The translations under genes and the position numbers were made by a program. The notes below the pieces were generated by a model. It had not been told where the DNA came from. It made no database searches and saw only the letters and a list, made by a program, of their open reading frames with translations. A stretch of DNA of 41,220 nucleotides from Elusimicrobiota bacterium (GTDB taxonomy: Bacteria; Elusimicrobiota; Elusimicrobia; UBA1565; UBA9628): contig JACQWX010000010.1 in assembly GCA_016209035.1 (NCBI GenBank), positions 1 to 41,220 of the forward strand. The letters are read 5' to 3'. Of the stretch, positions 31,919 through 38,729 are shown piece after piece; position 1 is the first letter of the stretch; the number at the start of each line of letters is the position of its first letter.

Positions 31919-32883
31919 AGGCCGTCCTGCTGACCGGCGGCACCGGGTTCGTGGGCGGGCATCTGGCCGAGGCCCTGGTCCGGGCGGGGGTCCGGCCGCG
32001 CTGTCTGGTCCGGCCCCGCAGCTCCTACCAGCCGTTGGCGGCCCTTGGCTCGGACCTTGCCTCCGGAGGGCTCGACGACCCGGAGTCCCTGGCCAAGGCA
32101 GCCCAAGGCTGCGAGGTGGTCTACCATGCGGCCGGCAAGACCAAGGTCCGCAGCCCGCGGGAATACCTGCAGGCGAACGCCGAGGGCACGGCACGCCTCG
32201 TCTCGGCGGTCGAGGAGGTCTCGCCCGAGGCGACGTTCGTCTACGTGAGCAGCCTGGCGGCCGCCGGCCCCAGCCCCGAAGGTCTCCCCCGGACCGAGGA
32301 GGACCCGCCGCGGCCCGTCTCCCTCTACGGGAAGAGCAAACTGGCCGGCGAACAAGCGGTCCGCGGGTCCAGGCTCAAGTGGGTCATCGTCCGGCCCCCT
32401 GCCGTCTACGGTCCCAGGGACACCGACGTATTCTCCTTCTTCAAGCTGGCGTCCTTGGGCCTCTCCCCGGTCATCGGCGGGGTGGAGCGCTCCTTGAGCC
32501 TCATCCATGTCATGGACCTGGCCCAGGGCCTCATCCTGGCCGCCAAGGCCAAGCCGGGGAGCGTCTACTACCTCTGCGACCCCCGGCCGTACCCGCTCGA
32601 CGAGGTCATGGCCGCCATCGCCGGCGTCCTCGGCAAGAAGCTGCGCCGCGTGTCCGTCCCCTATGGCGTGGTGCGGCCCGCGGCCTGGCTCAGCGAGGGC
32701 TGGGCGCGGCTCACGGCCAAGCCCGTCATCTTCAGCCGGGACAAGCTCCGCGAGATGGAGCAGGCCCACTGGACCTGCTCGCCGGCCAAGGCCGAGGCGG
32801 AACTCGGGTTCTCGGCCGCCTACCCCCTGGCGCGGGGCGTGGAGCAGACCGCGGCCTGGTACAAGGCCCACGGCTGGCTGTAG
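31915..32883 (+). CDS. NAD-dependent epimerase/dehydratase-family reductase, candidate ceramide reductase (CerR)
   Basis: 322 residues, extended SDR. It has the cofactor loop LLTGGTGFVGGHLAEAL at the start, VYHAAGKT, a Ser in VYVSSLAAAG, YGKSKLAGE (Tyr-x3-Lys) and RPPAVYGPRDTD. The GTG start overlaps the preceding stop (GTGA). In the bacterial sphingolipid pathway an enzyme of this type reduces the keto-ceramide to dihydroceramide. Other members act on sugar nucleotides or sterols, so its role here rests on gene order. Confidence 0.65.
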   Translation: MKAVLLTGGTGFVGGHLAEALVRAGVRPRCLVRPRSSYQPLAALGSDLASGGLDDPESLAKAAQGCEVVYHAAGKTKVRSPREYLQANAEGTARLVSAVEEVSPEATFVYVSSLAAAGPSPEGLPRTEEDPPRPVSLYGKSKLAGEQAVRGSRLKWVIVRPPAVYGPRDTDVFSFFKLASLGLSPVIGGVERSLSLIHVMDLAQGLILAAKAKPGSVYYLCDPRPYPLDEVMAAIAGVLGKKLRRVSVPYGVVRPAAWLSEGWARLTAKPVIFSRDKLREMEQAHWTCSPAKAEAELGFSAAYPLARGVEQTAAWYKAHGWL

Positions 32884-32898
32884 CGAGGTATGCCATTC

Positions 32899-33165
32899 CT
32901 ATTCGTAGATTTCCTTCCGGTGCCCCAAGTCGATGATGATGACCAAAAGGCGATTATGATGCGCTTCGTAGAGAATCCGGTAGCTGCCCATTCTGTGGGA
33001 CAATAGGCCCCGGAGTTCCCCATGCAGCGGCTTGCCTTGCGAAGGGTCACGGGCTATTGCATCAAAGGTCCGGAGGAATCTTTCGTACAAAGAGCGATCG
33101 GCGCGGAATACGCTTTCGAGAGATTTCTCGGCTTGGCGGGTGAGCTGAACTTTATGCACGTTCAA
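32899..33165 (-). CDS. RelE/ParE-superfamily toxin
   Basis: 88 residues, the standard toxin size. It contains LTRQAEKSLESVF at the start, DPSQGKPLHGELRGLLSHRMGSYRILYEAH in the middle and VIIIDLGHRKEIYE at the end, the classic RelE/Txe-like pattern in which the Arg and His/Tyr near the end cleave ribosome-bound mRNA. It overlaps the antitoxin stop by 14 bases. Base composition is clearly lower in GC than the neighbours, suggesting recent acquisition. Confidence 0.88.
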   Translation of the reverse strand: MNVHKVQLTRQAEKSLESVFRADRSLYERFLRTFDAIARDPSQGKPLHGELRGLLSHRMGSYRILYEAHHNRLLVIIIDLGHRKEIYE

Positions 33166-33424
33166 GCCGGTGCCGCAGGTCTTCTAGGGCAGCTGTCTTG
33201 CCGGCCTTGGCTTCCTTTCTGGCCTGCTTGATTCTTCTGATGGCAGCACGGTCGGAGAGTATCTCGATGGTTTCAAGAAGCCCCTCGAAATCCTCTGGGT
33301 TCATGAGCACCATGACAGGATGGCCGCGCTTGGTGACGATGTACCTGTCAAACCTCGTGGCAACGGCATTCGCGACTTTCGGAAGGCCCGGCCTAAGAGC
33401 CTTCAGGGGGATGGTATGGGTCAT
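33152..33424 (-). CDS. Phd/YefM-family antitoxin
   Basis: 90 residues. The N-terminal DNA-binding part reads IPLKALRPGLPKVANAVATRFDRYIVTKRGHPVMVLMNPEDFEGL, the standard Phd/YefM pattern. The C-terminal basic helix (RRIKQARKEAKAG) would wrap the toxin. ATG 33424 was chosen because a GGAGG SD lies 8 bases upstream; ATG 33442 lacks one. It is expected to repress its own promoter. Confidence 0.88.
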   Translation of the reverse strand: MTHTIPLKALRPGLPKVANAVATRFDRYIVTKRGHPVMVLMNPEDFEGLLETIEILSDRAAIRRIKQARKEAKAGKTAALEDLRHRLERA

Positions 33425-33443
33425 GTGTTCGGCCTCCACCACA

Positions 33444-33472
33444 AGTATACACTAAAGAGTATCTTTCCGCAA
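33444..33472 (-). promoter_or_regulatory. Toxin-antitoxin promoter and likely operator
   Basis: On the minus strand TTGCGG (33472-33467) and TATACT (33449-33444) are 17 bases apart. The plus strand shows AGTAT at 33444-33448 and again at 33458-33462, spaced 14 bases, a plausible binding-site pair for the antitoxin. Confidence 0.5.
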
Positions 33473-33492
33473 GACCTAAGCTTCAAACGGAA

Positions 33493-33522
33493 TTGGCCAG
33501 GGCGGGCCTCTCTTGGTATCAT
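33493..33522 (+). promoter_or_regulatory. Promoter of aroA
   Basis: TTGGCC and TATCAT are separated by 18 bases, and TATCAT is 6 bases before GTG 33529. No Shine-Dalgarno is visible before that codon, consistent with a leaderless transcript. Confidence 0.45.
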
Positions 33523-33528
33523 AACACG

Positions 33529-34836
33529 GTGGTGGACGCGGTGACCGTGAAGAAGCTCGGGCCAGGCAAGGCCCTCCGGGACGAGGTGAGCGTCCCGGGC
33601 GACAAGTCCATCTCCCACCGGGCCCTCATCATGGGGGCCATGGCCCAAGGCTCCACCAGGATCGAGGGGCTCTCGCTCGCCGAGGATGTCGGCGCCACCT
33701 GGCAATGCCTGAGGGAGCTCGGCGTCAACATCGTCTCCCGCTGCCGCATGACCACGGTCTCCGGACGAGGCTGGCGGGGCCTGGCCCAGCCGAAGAAGAC
33801 GCTCGAAGCCGGGAACTCGGGCACGACGGCGCGGTTGCTCATGGGGCTCATCGCGGCCAATCCCGTGGCCGCTACCATCTCCGGAGACGCGTCCTTGAAT
33901 CGGCGGCCCATGGGCCGGGTGGCCCAACCCCTGCGCCGCATGGGAGCCATCATCGACATGGCGCCCGGGGACCTGGCGCCGGTCGAGGTCCGCGGCGCGG
34001 CCTTGGCCGGCATCGACCATGTCTCCCCCATCCCCAGCGCCCAGGTGAAATCCGCCGTGCTCATCGCCGGGGTGCAGGCCCTAGGGGACACCTCCGTGTC
34101 GGAGCCGGCCTTGAGCCGCGACCATACCGAGAGGATGCTGCCGGTCTTCGGCATCCCGGTCCGGCGCCAAGGACTCGAGGCGGCCATCAAGGGCGGTCTG
34201 CGCATGAGCCCGGCGCTCATGACCGTGCCCGGGGACCTCTCTTGCGCCGCCTTCTGGATCGTCGCCGCGGCCCTGGCGCCGGGGAGCCTGGTGCGGCTGC
34301 CCGGCGTGGGAACGAACCCCACCCGCGCGGGCTTCCTGGAGGTGCTCAAGCGCATGGGCGCCCAGTTCTCGGCCCAGGCCGCTGACCTCGGGCCGGATGC
34401 GGGATATGAGCCTGCCGCGGACATCGAGGCGCGCTCCAGCGCGCTGACCGCGACCGACATCCAGCCGGCTGAGGTCCCGGCCTTGATCGACGAGGTGCCC
34501 ATCCTGGCCCTGGCCGCGTGCTTGGCCAAGGGCGTCAGCCGCTTCCGGGGCCTGGGCGAGCTGCGTCACAAGGAGAGCAATCGGCTCGAGGGCTTGGCCG
34601 GCCTCCTGCGGGCCCTGGGAGCGAAGGCCGAGGCCTCGGGAGACGACCTCGTAATCGAGGGCGTCTCCCGATTGACCGGCGCGAGGGTCTCGGCCGGCGG
34701 GGACCACCGCCTGGCCATGACCGCGATGATCGCCGGGCTCGTGGCGGAAGGCGAGACGGTCGTCGAGGATGCCTCAACCGCCGCCGCGTCCTACCCGGGG
34801 TTCACCGAGGACCTCCGCAAGCTCGGCGGGCTATAG
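33529..34836 (+). CDS. aroA: 3-phosphoshikimate 1-carboxyvinyltransferase (EPSP synthase)
   Basis: About 435 residues, normal for AroA of the shikimate pathway. It has VPGDKSISHRALIMGA at the N-terminus, the LEAGNSGTTARLLMGLIA motif, SGDASLNRRPM, IPSAQVKSAVLIAG, and the C-terminal RHKESNRLEGLA with catalytic residues and GDHRLAMTAMIAG. The N-terminus is uncertain between GTG 33529, 33532 and 33541; 33529 fits the -10 spacing. The stop codon TAG and that of the convergent transporter together form the palindrome CTATAG. Confidence 0.95.
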   Translation: MVDAVTVKKLGPGKALRDEVSVPGDKSISHRALIMGAMAQGSTRIEGLSLAEDVGATWQCLRELGVNIVSRCRMTTVSGRGWRGLAQPKKTLEAGNSGTTARLLMGLIAANPVAATISGDASLNRRPMGRVAQPLRRMGAIIDMAPGDLAPVEVRGAALAGIDHVSPIPSAQVKSAVLIAGVQALGDTSVSEPALSRDHTERMLPVFGIPVRRQGLEAAIKGGLRMSPALMTVPGDLSCAAFWIVAAALAPGSLVRLPGVGTNPTRAGFLEVLKRMGAQFSAQAADLGPDAGYEPAADIEARSSALTATDIQPAEVPALIDEVPILALAACLAKGVSRFRGLGELRHKESNRLEGLAGLLRALGAKAEASGDDLVIEGVSRLTGARVSAGGDHRLAMTAMIAGLVAEGETVVEDASTAAASYPGFTEDLRKLGGL

Positions 34837-36486
34837 GAGGCTGATGACCATGGCCTGCGCCAGGGCCACGCGCAGGAGCATGGTCAGGGGATAGACCGTC
34901 GCGTAGGACATGGAGGTCGAACTCGCGGCGGACAGGGAATTCGCGTAGGCCAGGGCGGGCGGGGCGGTCATGCTCCCGGCCAGGGTCCCGCACAGCGTGA
35001 AGTAGTCGAGGCGCTGCTTCAGGCGGCCGTACAAGGCCGCGGCCGCCAGCGGCAGGAAGGTGATGAGGGCCCCGCAGGCCATCCAGCGCAGCCCCGGCCC
35101 CTGGGTCAGCGTCGAGACGAACTGCCCCCCCGAACGCAGCCCCACGCAGGCCAGGAACAGGATGATGCCCATCTCGCGCAGCATGAAGTTCGCGCTGATG
35201 GGCATGTACCAGGAGAGGGGGCCGAGCTGCCCGATGCGGCTCAGGACCAAGGCGGCGACCAGCGGCCCACCCGCGAGGCCCAGCTTGACCGGCACGAGCA
35301 CGCCGGGCACGCGCACTGGGATGGAGCCGAGCAGGACTCCCAGCGCGATGCCGGCGAACAGGGGGATGAGCTGGGGGTGGTCGAGGGCCTTGGGAGAGTT
35401 GCCCACCAGGGCCGAGAAGCGAGCCACGTCCTCTTCCTCTCCCACGGCCAGCAGGGTGTCGCCGAAGTGGAAGGCATAGTCCGAGCCGGGGACGAACTCG
35501 ATCTCGGCGCGGGCCGCGCGCGTGAGCACCACGCCGAAGCGGTCCGCCAAATCGAGCTCCTTCAAGGTCTTGCCGAGCACCGCACCCTGGGTCACGACGA
35601 TGCGGCGCGACACGATCCCGCTCGAGAAGCTCTTCAAGTCCACCTCGCTGCGGCTCCCCAGGACGAGGACGAGTTCCCCGAGGCTCTCCTTGGGGCCGAC
35701 CGCGCGCAGCACGTCGCCGAGATGGACCACCGTGTCGCTGCGAGGCACGCTCACCTCGCCCTTGTGCAGGAGGCGGGAGAACCGCACGCCCAAGGCGTGC
35801 CAAACCGGGATCTTCGCGACCGGCAGGCCGTCGAGGTTCTTGTTCTCGATCCTGATGTTGACCGGCACGACCTCGGAGGCCGCTCCCTCCTGTTTCTCGG
35901 CCCGCGCCTCCTGGGTCGCGTCCACCCGGAAGACCCATCGCACCAGGACCATGGCCAGGATGGTCCCGATGATGCCGAAGGGGTAGCAGACCGCGTAGCC
36001 GATGCCGGTCAACCTTGCGGCATCGAGGGAGGCGCCCAGGTCCTTGAGGGTCTGCTGGGCCGCGGCCAGGCTGGGAGTATTGGTGACGGCGCCCGAATAC
36101 ATGCCCACGGCGGCGGCCCCCGGGACGGCGCAGAACCGGCTCACCAGCGCGGTGAGGGCGACGCCCATCACCACGACCGAGGCGGCCAGGAGGTTCAGGC
36201 GAAGGCCCTGGCGTCTGAGCGATGAGAAGAACCCCGGCCCCACCTGCAGGCCGATGGTATAGACGAAGAGGATGAGCCCGAACTCGCGCAGGAATTCCAG
36301 GACCGCGTCCTGGGCCGTGATCCCGAAATGTCCGAAGGCCAGGCCCGCGAAGAGCACGCCGGCGATGCCGAGGCTCACCCCGCGCACCCGGACCTGGCCA
36401 AGGGCCAGGCCGAGGCAGCCGACGAGGCTCAGGACCACGATGGCGTGGGCGACCGCGGGGATGCTGAAGAGCGTGCCGGTTCCCAT
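34831..36486 (-). CDS. YidE/AspT-family membrane transporter with two RCK_C domains
   Basis: 551 residues. Two sets of five to six membrane helices (1-190 and 380-551) flank two cytoplasmic TrkA-C/RCK_C domains (about 210-370), the hallmark layout of the aspartate:alanine exchanger family. The repeated motif FGLILFVYTIGLQVGPGFF / MGIILFLACVGLRSGGQFV marks the two halves, as do GAVTNTPSLAAA and GSMTAPPALAYA. The substrate is unknown: YidE homologues carry dicarboxylates or amino acids. It starts 2 bases after the stop of the upstream GNAT-like gene. Confidence 0.88.
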   Translation of the reverse strand: MGTGTLFSIPAVAHAIVVLSLVGCLGLALGQVRVRGVSLGIAGVLFAGLAFGHFGITAQDAVLEFLREFGLILFVYTIGLQVGPGFFSSLRRQGLRLNLLAASVVVMGVALTALVSRFCAVPGAAAVGMYSGAVTNTPSLAAAQQTLKDLGASLDAARLTGIGYAVCYPFGIIGTILAMVLVRWVFRVDATQEARAEKQEGAASEVVPVNIRIENKNLDGLPVAKIPVWHALGVRFSRLLHKGEVSVPRSDTVVHLGDVLRAVGPKESLGELVLVLGSRSEVDLKSFSSGIVSRRIVVTQGAVLGKTLKELDLADRFGVVLTRAARAEIEFVPGSDYAFHFGDTLLAVGEEEDVARFSALVGNSPKALDHPQLIPLFAGIALGVLLGSIPVRVPGVLVPVKLGLAGGPLVAALVLSRIGQLGPLSWYMPISANFMLREMGIILFLACVGLRSGGQFVSTLTQGPGLRWMACGALITFLPLAAAALYGRLKQRLDYFTLCGTLAGSMTAPPALAYANSLSAASSTSMSYATVYPLTMLLRVALAQAMVISLL

Positions 36487-36488
36487 CT

Positions 36489-37640
36489 CTAGGGCGAGGT
36501 GCCGTAGTCTCCCTGCAGGCCCGTGAAGTAGGATGCTTGCGGGCTGACGCGGACCGGGCATCCCGGGCCGACCAAGCAGTAGCGGCGCCGCGTCCTGAGA
36601 GAGGTCTCCAGGAGCCCGGCGGACCTCAAGGCCTTCTCGAACGCCGGGGAGAAATGTCCGAAGGTGAGCAGGTCATGGCCGGACTCTCGAGCCCATGAGA
36701 CGAGGAATGACGTCAGGGCCTCGAACGTCCCCTGGACGGACGGGTCCGCCCAATGGTCCACGACCTCCAGGGACCTGAGACCTCTCCGGGGCCTGACCTT
36801 CGCGATCATCCAGCCCACGACCTCGTCTTTGGCCCAGCACGAGAAGAGCTTCTTCTCCACGTGAGCGTCCGCGAAGCAGTGCCAGCGCAGGACCTCGCCG
36901 CTCCTGACGTTGGTGAGCCCATGGAGCCCCTTGGTCCTCTCCCAGAGCCTGTCGAAGGCCGGGCCCGCCTCCTTGCTACCTTCGACCCTCAGCCCCTGGG
37001 ACTGACGGCCTGGACCGAGCCTCACCCCCTGGAGCTTCCCGAACAGCCACCCCGCGCCCCTCCAGGCCCAGTCCGGCAGGAACGGCCCTCCGGCGAAGCG
37101 CGCCTTGAGGCAAGCGGCCGGCCGCAGGGCCACGAAGCTCTCCCGTTCACCACCCCACGGGAGGCGCTCGAACCCGAGGTTCTCGATGATCGCCGCCACG
37201 AGTTCCGTCGGAGTGGTGTCGAAGAGGAGGGTGCCCTTGCAGCTCTCCATCTGCTTGAACAGGAGGTCGAGGCTGGCGTCACGATGCTCGGGTCCGACCA
37301 TCCAGGTGCTGACGGAGAAGACCTGAAGGACCCGGCCGCCGGCCAGCATGAGGCTCGGCGCGTTGGCCAGGAAGCCGCAGAACTCGCCGCGCCGGCGCAA
37401 CATCCAGCCGCGCGGCGACTCGGGCCGGAATGCCGGATTCTCGTCCCACCACAGCCGAAAGCGGCTGAGCCAGAACTCCCTGGTACCCCCGGGACCGGGG
37501 CCCCCCCCGGGAATGGAGAACGGCTTCCCTCCGGGGACGGCGGCCCCTTGGCCGCCGAACTCGGCCAGGAAGCGCGCGAGCTGGGTGTAGTCCGCCGGGA
37601 CCACCGCGGCGATGTCGTAGCCCACGGCCGGAGCCGTCAC
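36489..37640 (-). CDS. Double-GNAT-like acyltransferase of a surface polysaccharide operon
   Basis: 383 residues in two halves. The first half has WWDENPAFRPESPRGWMLRRRGEFCGFLANAPSLM, the second VRSGEVLRWHCFADAHVEKKLFSCWAKDEVVGWMIAKV, both reading like GNAT or FemAB-type folds found beside polysaccharide deacetylases. Near residue 35 the loop VPGGKPFSIPGGGPGPGG is encoded by copy 2 of the dispersed palindromic element, between two conserved helices. The start overlaps the deacetylase stop (ATGA). Substrate unknown. Confidence 0.65.
   Translation of the reverse strand: MTAPAVGYDIAAVVPADYTQLARFLAEFGGQGAAVPGGKPFSIPGGGPGPGGTREFWLSRFRLWWDENPAFRPESPRGWMLRRRGEFCGFLANAPSLMLAGGRVLQVFSVSTWMVGPEHRDASLDLLFKQMESCKGTLLFDTTPTELVAAIIENLGFERLPWGGERESFVALRPAACLKARFAGGPFLPDWAWRGAGWLFGKLQGVRLGPGRQSQGLRVEGSKEAGPAFDRLWERTKGLHGLTNVRSGEVLRWHCFADAHVEKKLFSCWAKDEVVGWMIAKVRPRRGLRSLEVVDHWADPSVQGTFEALTSFLVSWARESGHDLLTFGHFSPAFEKALRSAGLLETSLRTRRRYCLVGPGCPVRVSPQASYFTGLQGDYGTSP
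37491..37553 (-). repeat. Dispersed palindromic element, copy 2 (in frame)
   Basis: On the minus strand it shares with copy 1 the blocks GTCCCCGGAGGGAAGCCG, TTCTCC and CCCGG-GGGGGCCC. It is read in the same frame as copy 1, giving VPGGKPFSIPGGGP. The arms are G/C complementary. Confidence 0.75.
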
Positions 37641-38644
37641 CGTCCCATCCCCAGAGCCCTCAGGCCGCAGAGCGTGGCGGCCACCGCGGCCTCGTCATCG
37701 TCCTCCTTGAGCGCGAGCCTTGCGATGGCGAACCGCGAACCCCCAGGCCGGTCGAGCCTCAAGCCCTCGGCCACGGCGCAGGAGTAGCCCGCCGCCTCCA
37801 CCATGCCCGTCAGGATGGGGCTGGCTTCGCCGTTGGGGTAGGAGAAGCACTCGATCGGCTTGCCGACGAGCGCCCCGAGCCGCTCCCTCGAGGAAACGAT
37901 CTCCCGGCGGGCGTCATCGGGGTCCAAGGTCGCGAGGGCCAGGTGCCTGCAGCAGTGCGACCCGATCTCCACCAAGCCGGAGGCCGCCATCTCGCGCGCC
38001 TGCTCGGGCTTGAGGGGCGCGTAGAGACGCGGGAGCCCAGGGTCCGGGCCCACGCCCAGCCCCCGGAGCAGGTCCTCGACGGCCCGGGCATGGTCGCGGG
38101 GCCCGAGCCTCTTGAGCCGGCTCTTCAGTTCGAGGTAGGCCGCGACCTTCTCGTCCTCGCTCGTCAAAGGATAGAGCGTCCCAGAGGACGGGTCCGCCCA
38201 CGACGAAAGGGCCGTCGCCGCGAAAGCGGCCGCCAGACGGTCCACCCACAGAGGCCCGCCCTTCTCGACGAAATCCGCGGTCACGAAGACCGTGGCCGGG
38301 ACCCCGTACTTCTTGAGGAGCGGGAACGCGAAGGAGCGGTTGTTCTCGTAGCCGTCGTCGAAGGTGACCACCGCGCACCCCCGCGGACTCGCCCCCCCCC
38401 GCAGCATCGCGGCGTACGTGCTCAACGGGACGACCTGATAGTGCGCTTTCAAGAACCTCAGGTGCCTCTCGAAATCGCCCGCGGAGACGTGCTTCTTCTC
38501 GCAGTTGAGCACCCCGCCGATGCGCTTGGAGCTGACGCCGTGGTACATCAGCACCGGGACCCTCGGTCCCTGGAACCGGCGCATCAGCGCGGTGACGCCA
38601 AGCCTGTGCGCCGCCTGATAGGCCTTCCTGGCGAATACTCCCAT
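37637..38644 (-). CDS. Polysaccharide deacetylase (NodB domain)
   Basis: 335 residues. The NodB domain begins VPVLMYHGVS and shows VVTFDDGYENNRSFAFPLLKKYGVPATVFVTADFV (catalytic Asp and metal Asp), then EIGSHCCRHLALATLDPDDARREI, with the HxxxH metal site in the form HCCRH. Such enzymes remove N-acetyl groups from surface polysaccharides or peptidoglycan. The order deacetylase, GNAT-like, transporter suggests envelope glycan modification. No signal peptide is evident. It has a near-consensus promoter. Confidence 0.85.
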   Translation of the reverse strand: MGVFARKAYQAAHRLGVTALMRRFQGPRVPVLMYHGVSSKRIGGVLNCEKKHVSAGDFERHLRFLKAHYQVVPLSTYAAMLRGGASPRGCAVVTFDDGYENNRSFAFPLLKKYGVPATVFVTADFVEKGGPLWVDRLAAAFAATALSSWADPSSGTLYPLTSEDEKVAAYLELKSRLKRLGPRDHARAVEDLLRGLGVGPDPGLPRLYAPLKPEQAREMAASGLVEIGSHCCRHLALATLDPDDARREIVSSRERLGALVGKPIECFSYPNGEASPILTGMVEAAGYSCAVAEGLRLDRPGGSRFAIARLALKEDDDEAAVAATLCGLRALGMGR

Positions 38645-38653
38645 CGGTGAGGA

Positions 38654-38682
38654 ATTATCTCAGTCGCGTGGAAGCCTGTCAA
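38654..38682 (-). promoter_or_regulatory. Near-consensus promoter of the deacetylase operon
   Basis: TTGACA (38682-38677) and GATAAT (38659-38654) are separated by exactly 17 bases. The ATG lies 9 bases after the -10 box, so transcription would start within a few bases of the start codon and the mRNA would be leaderless or nearly so. No SD is present. Confidence 0.75.
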
Positions 38683-38715
38683 GCTCCGCGCTGTGGCGCG
38701 TCCCGGCCTAAATGA

Positions 38716-38721
38716 TAGAAT
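38716..38721 (+). promoter_or_regulatory. -10 box of a leaderless histidine kinase transcript
   Basis: TAGAAT is followed by 8 bases and ATG 38730. It lies inside what would be coding sequence if ATG 38712 were used, which is the main reason to prefer the later start. Confidence 0.45.
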
Positions 38722-38729
38722 CACTGCGC

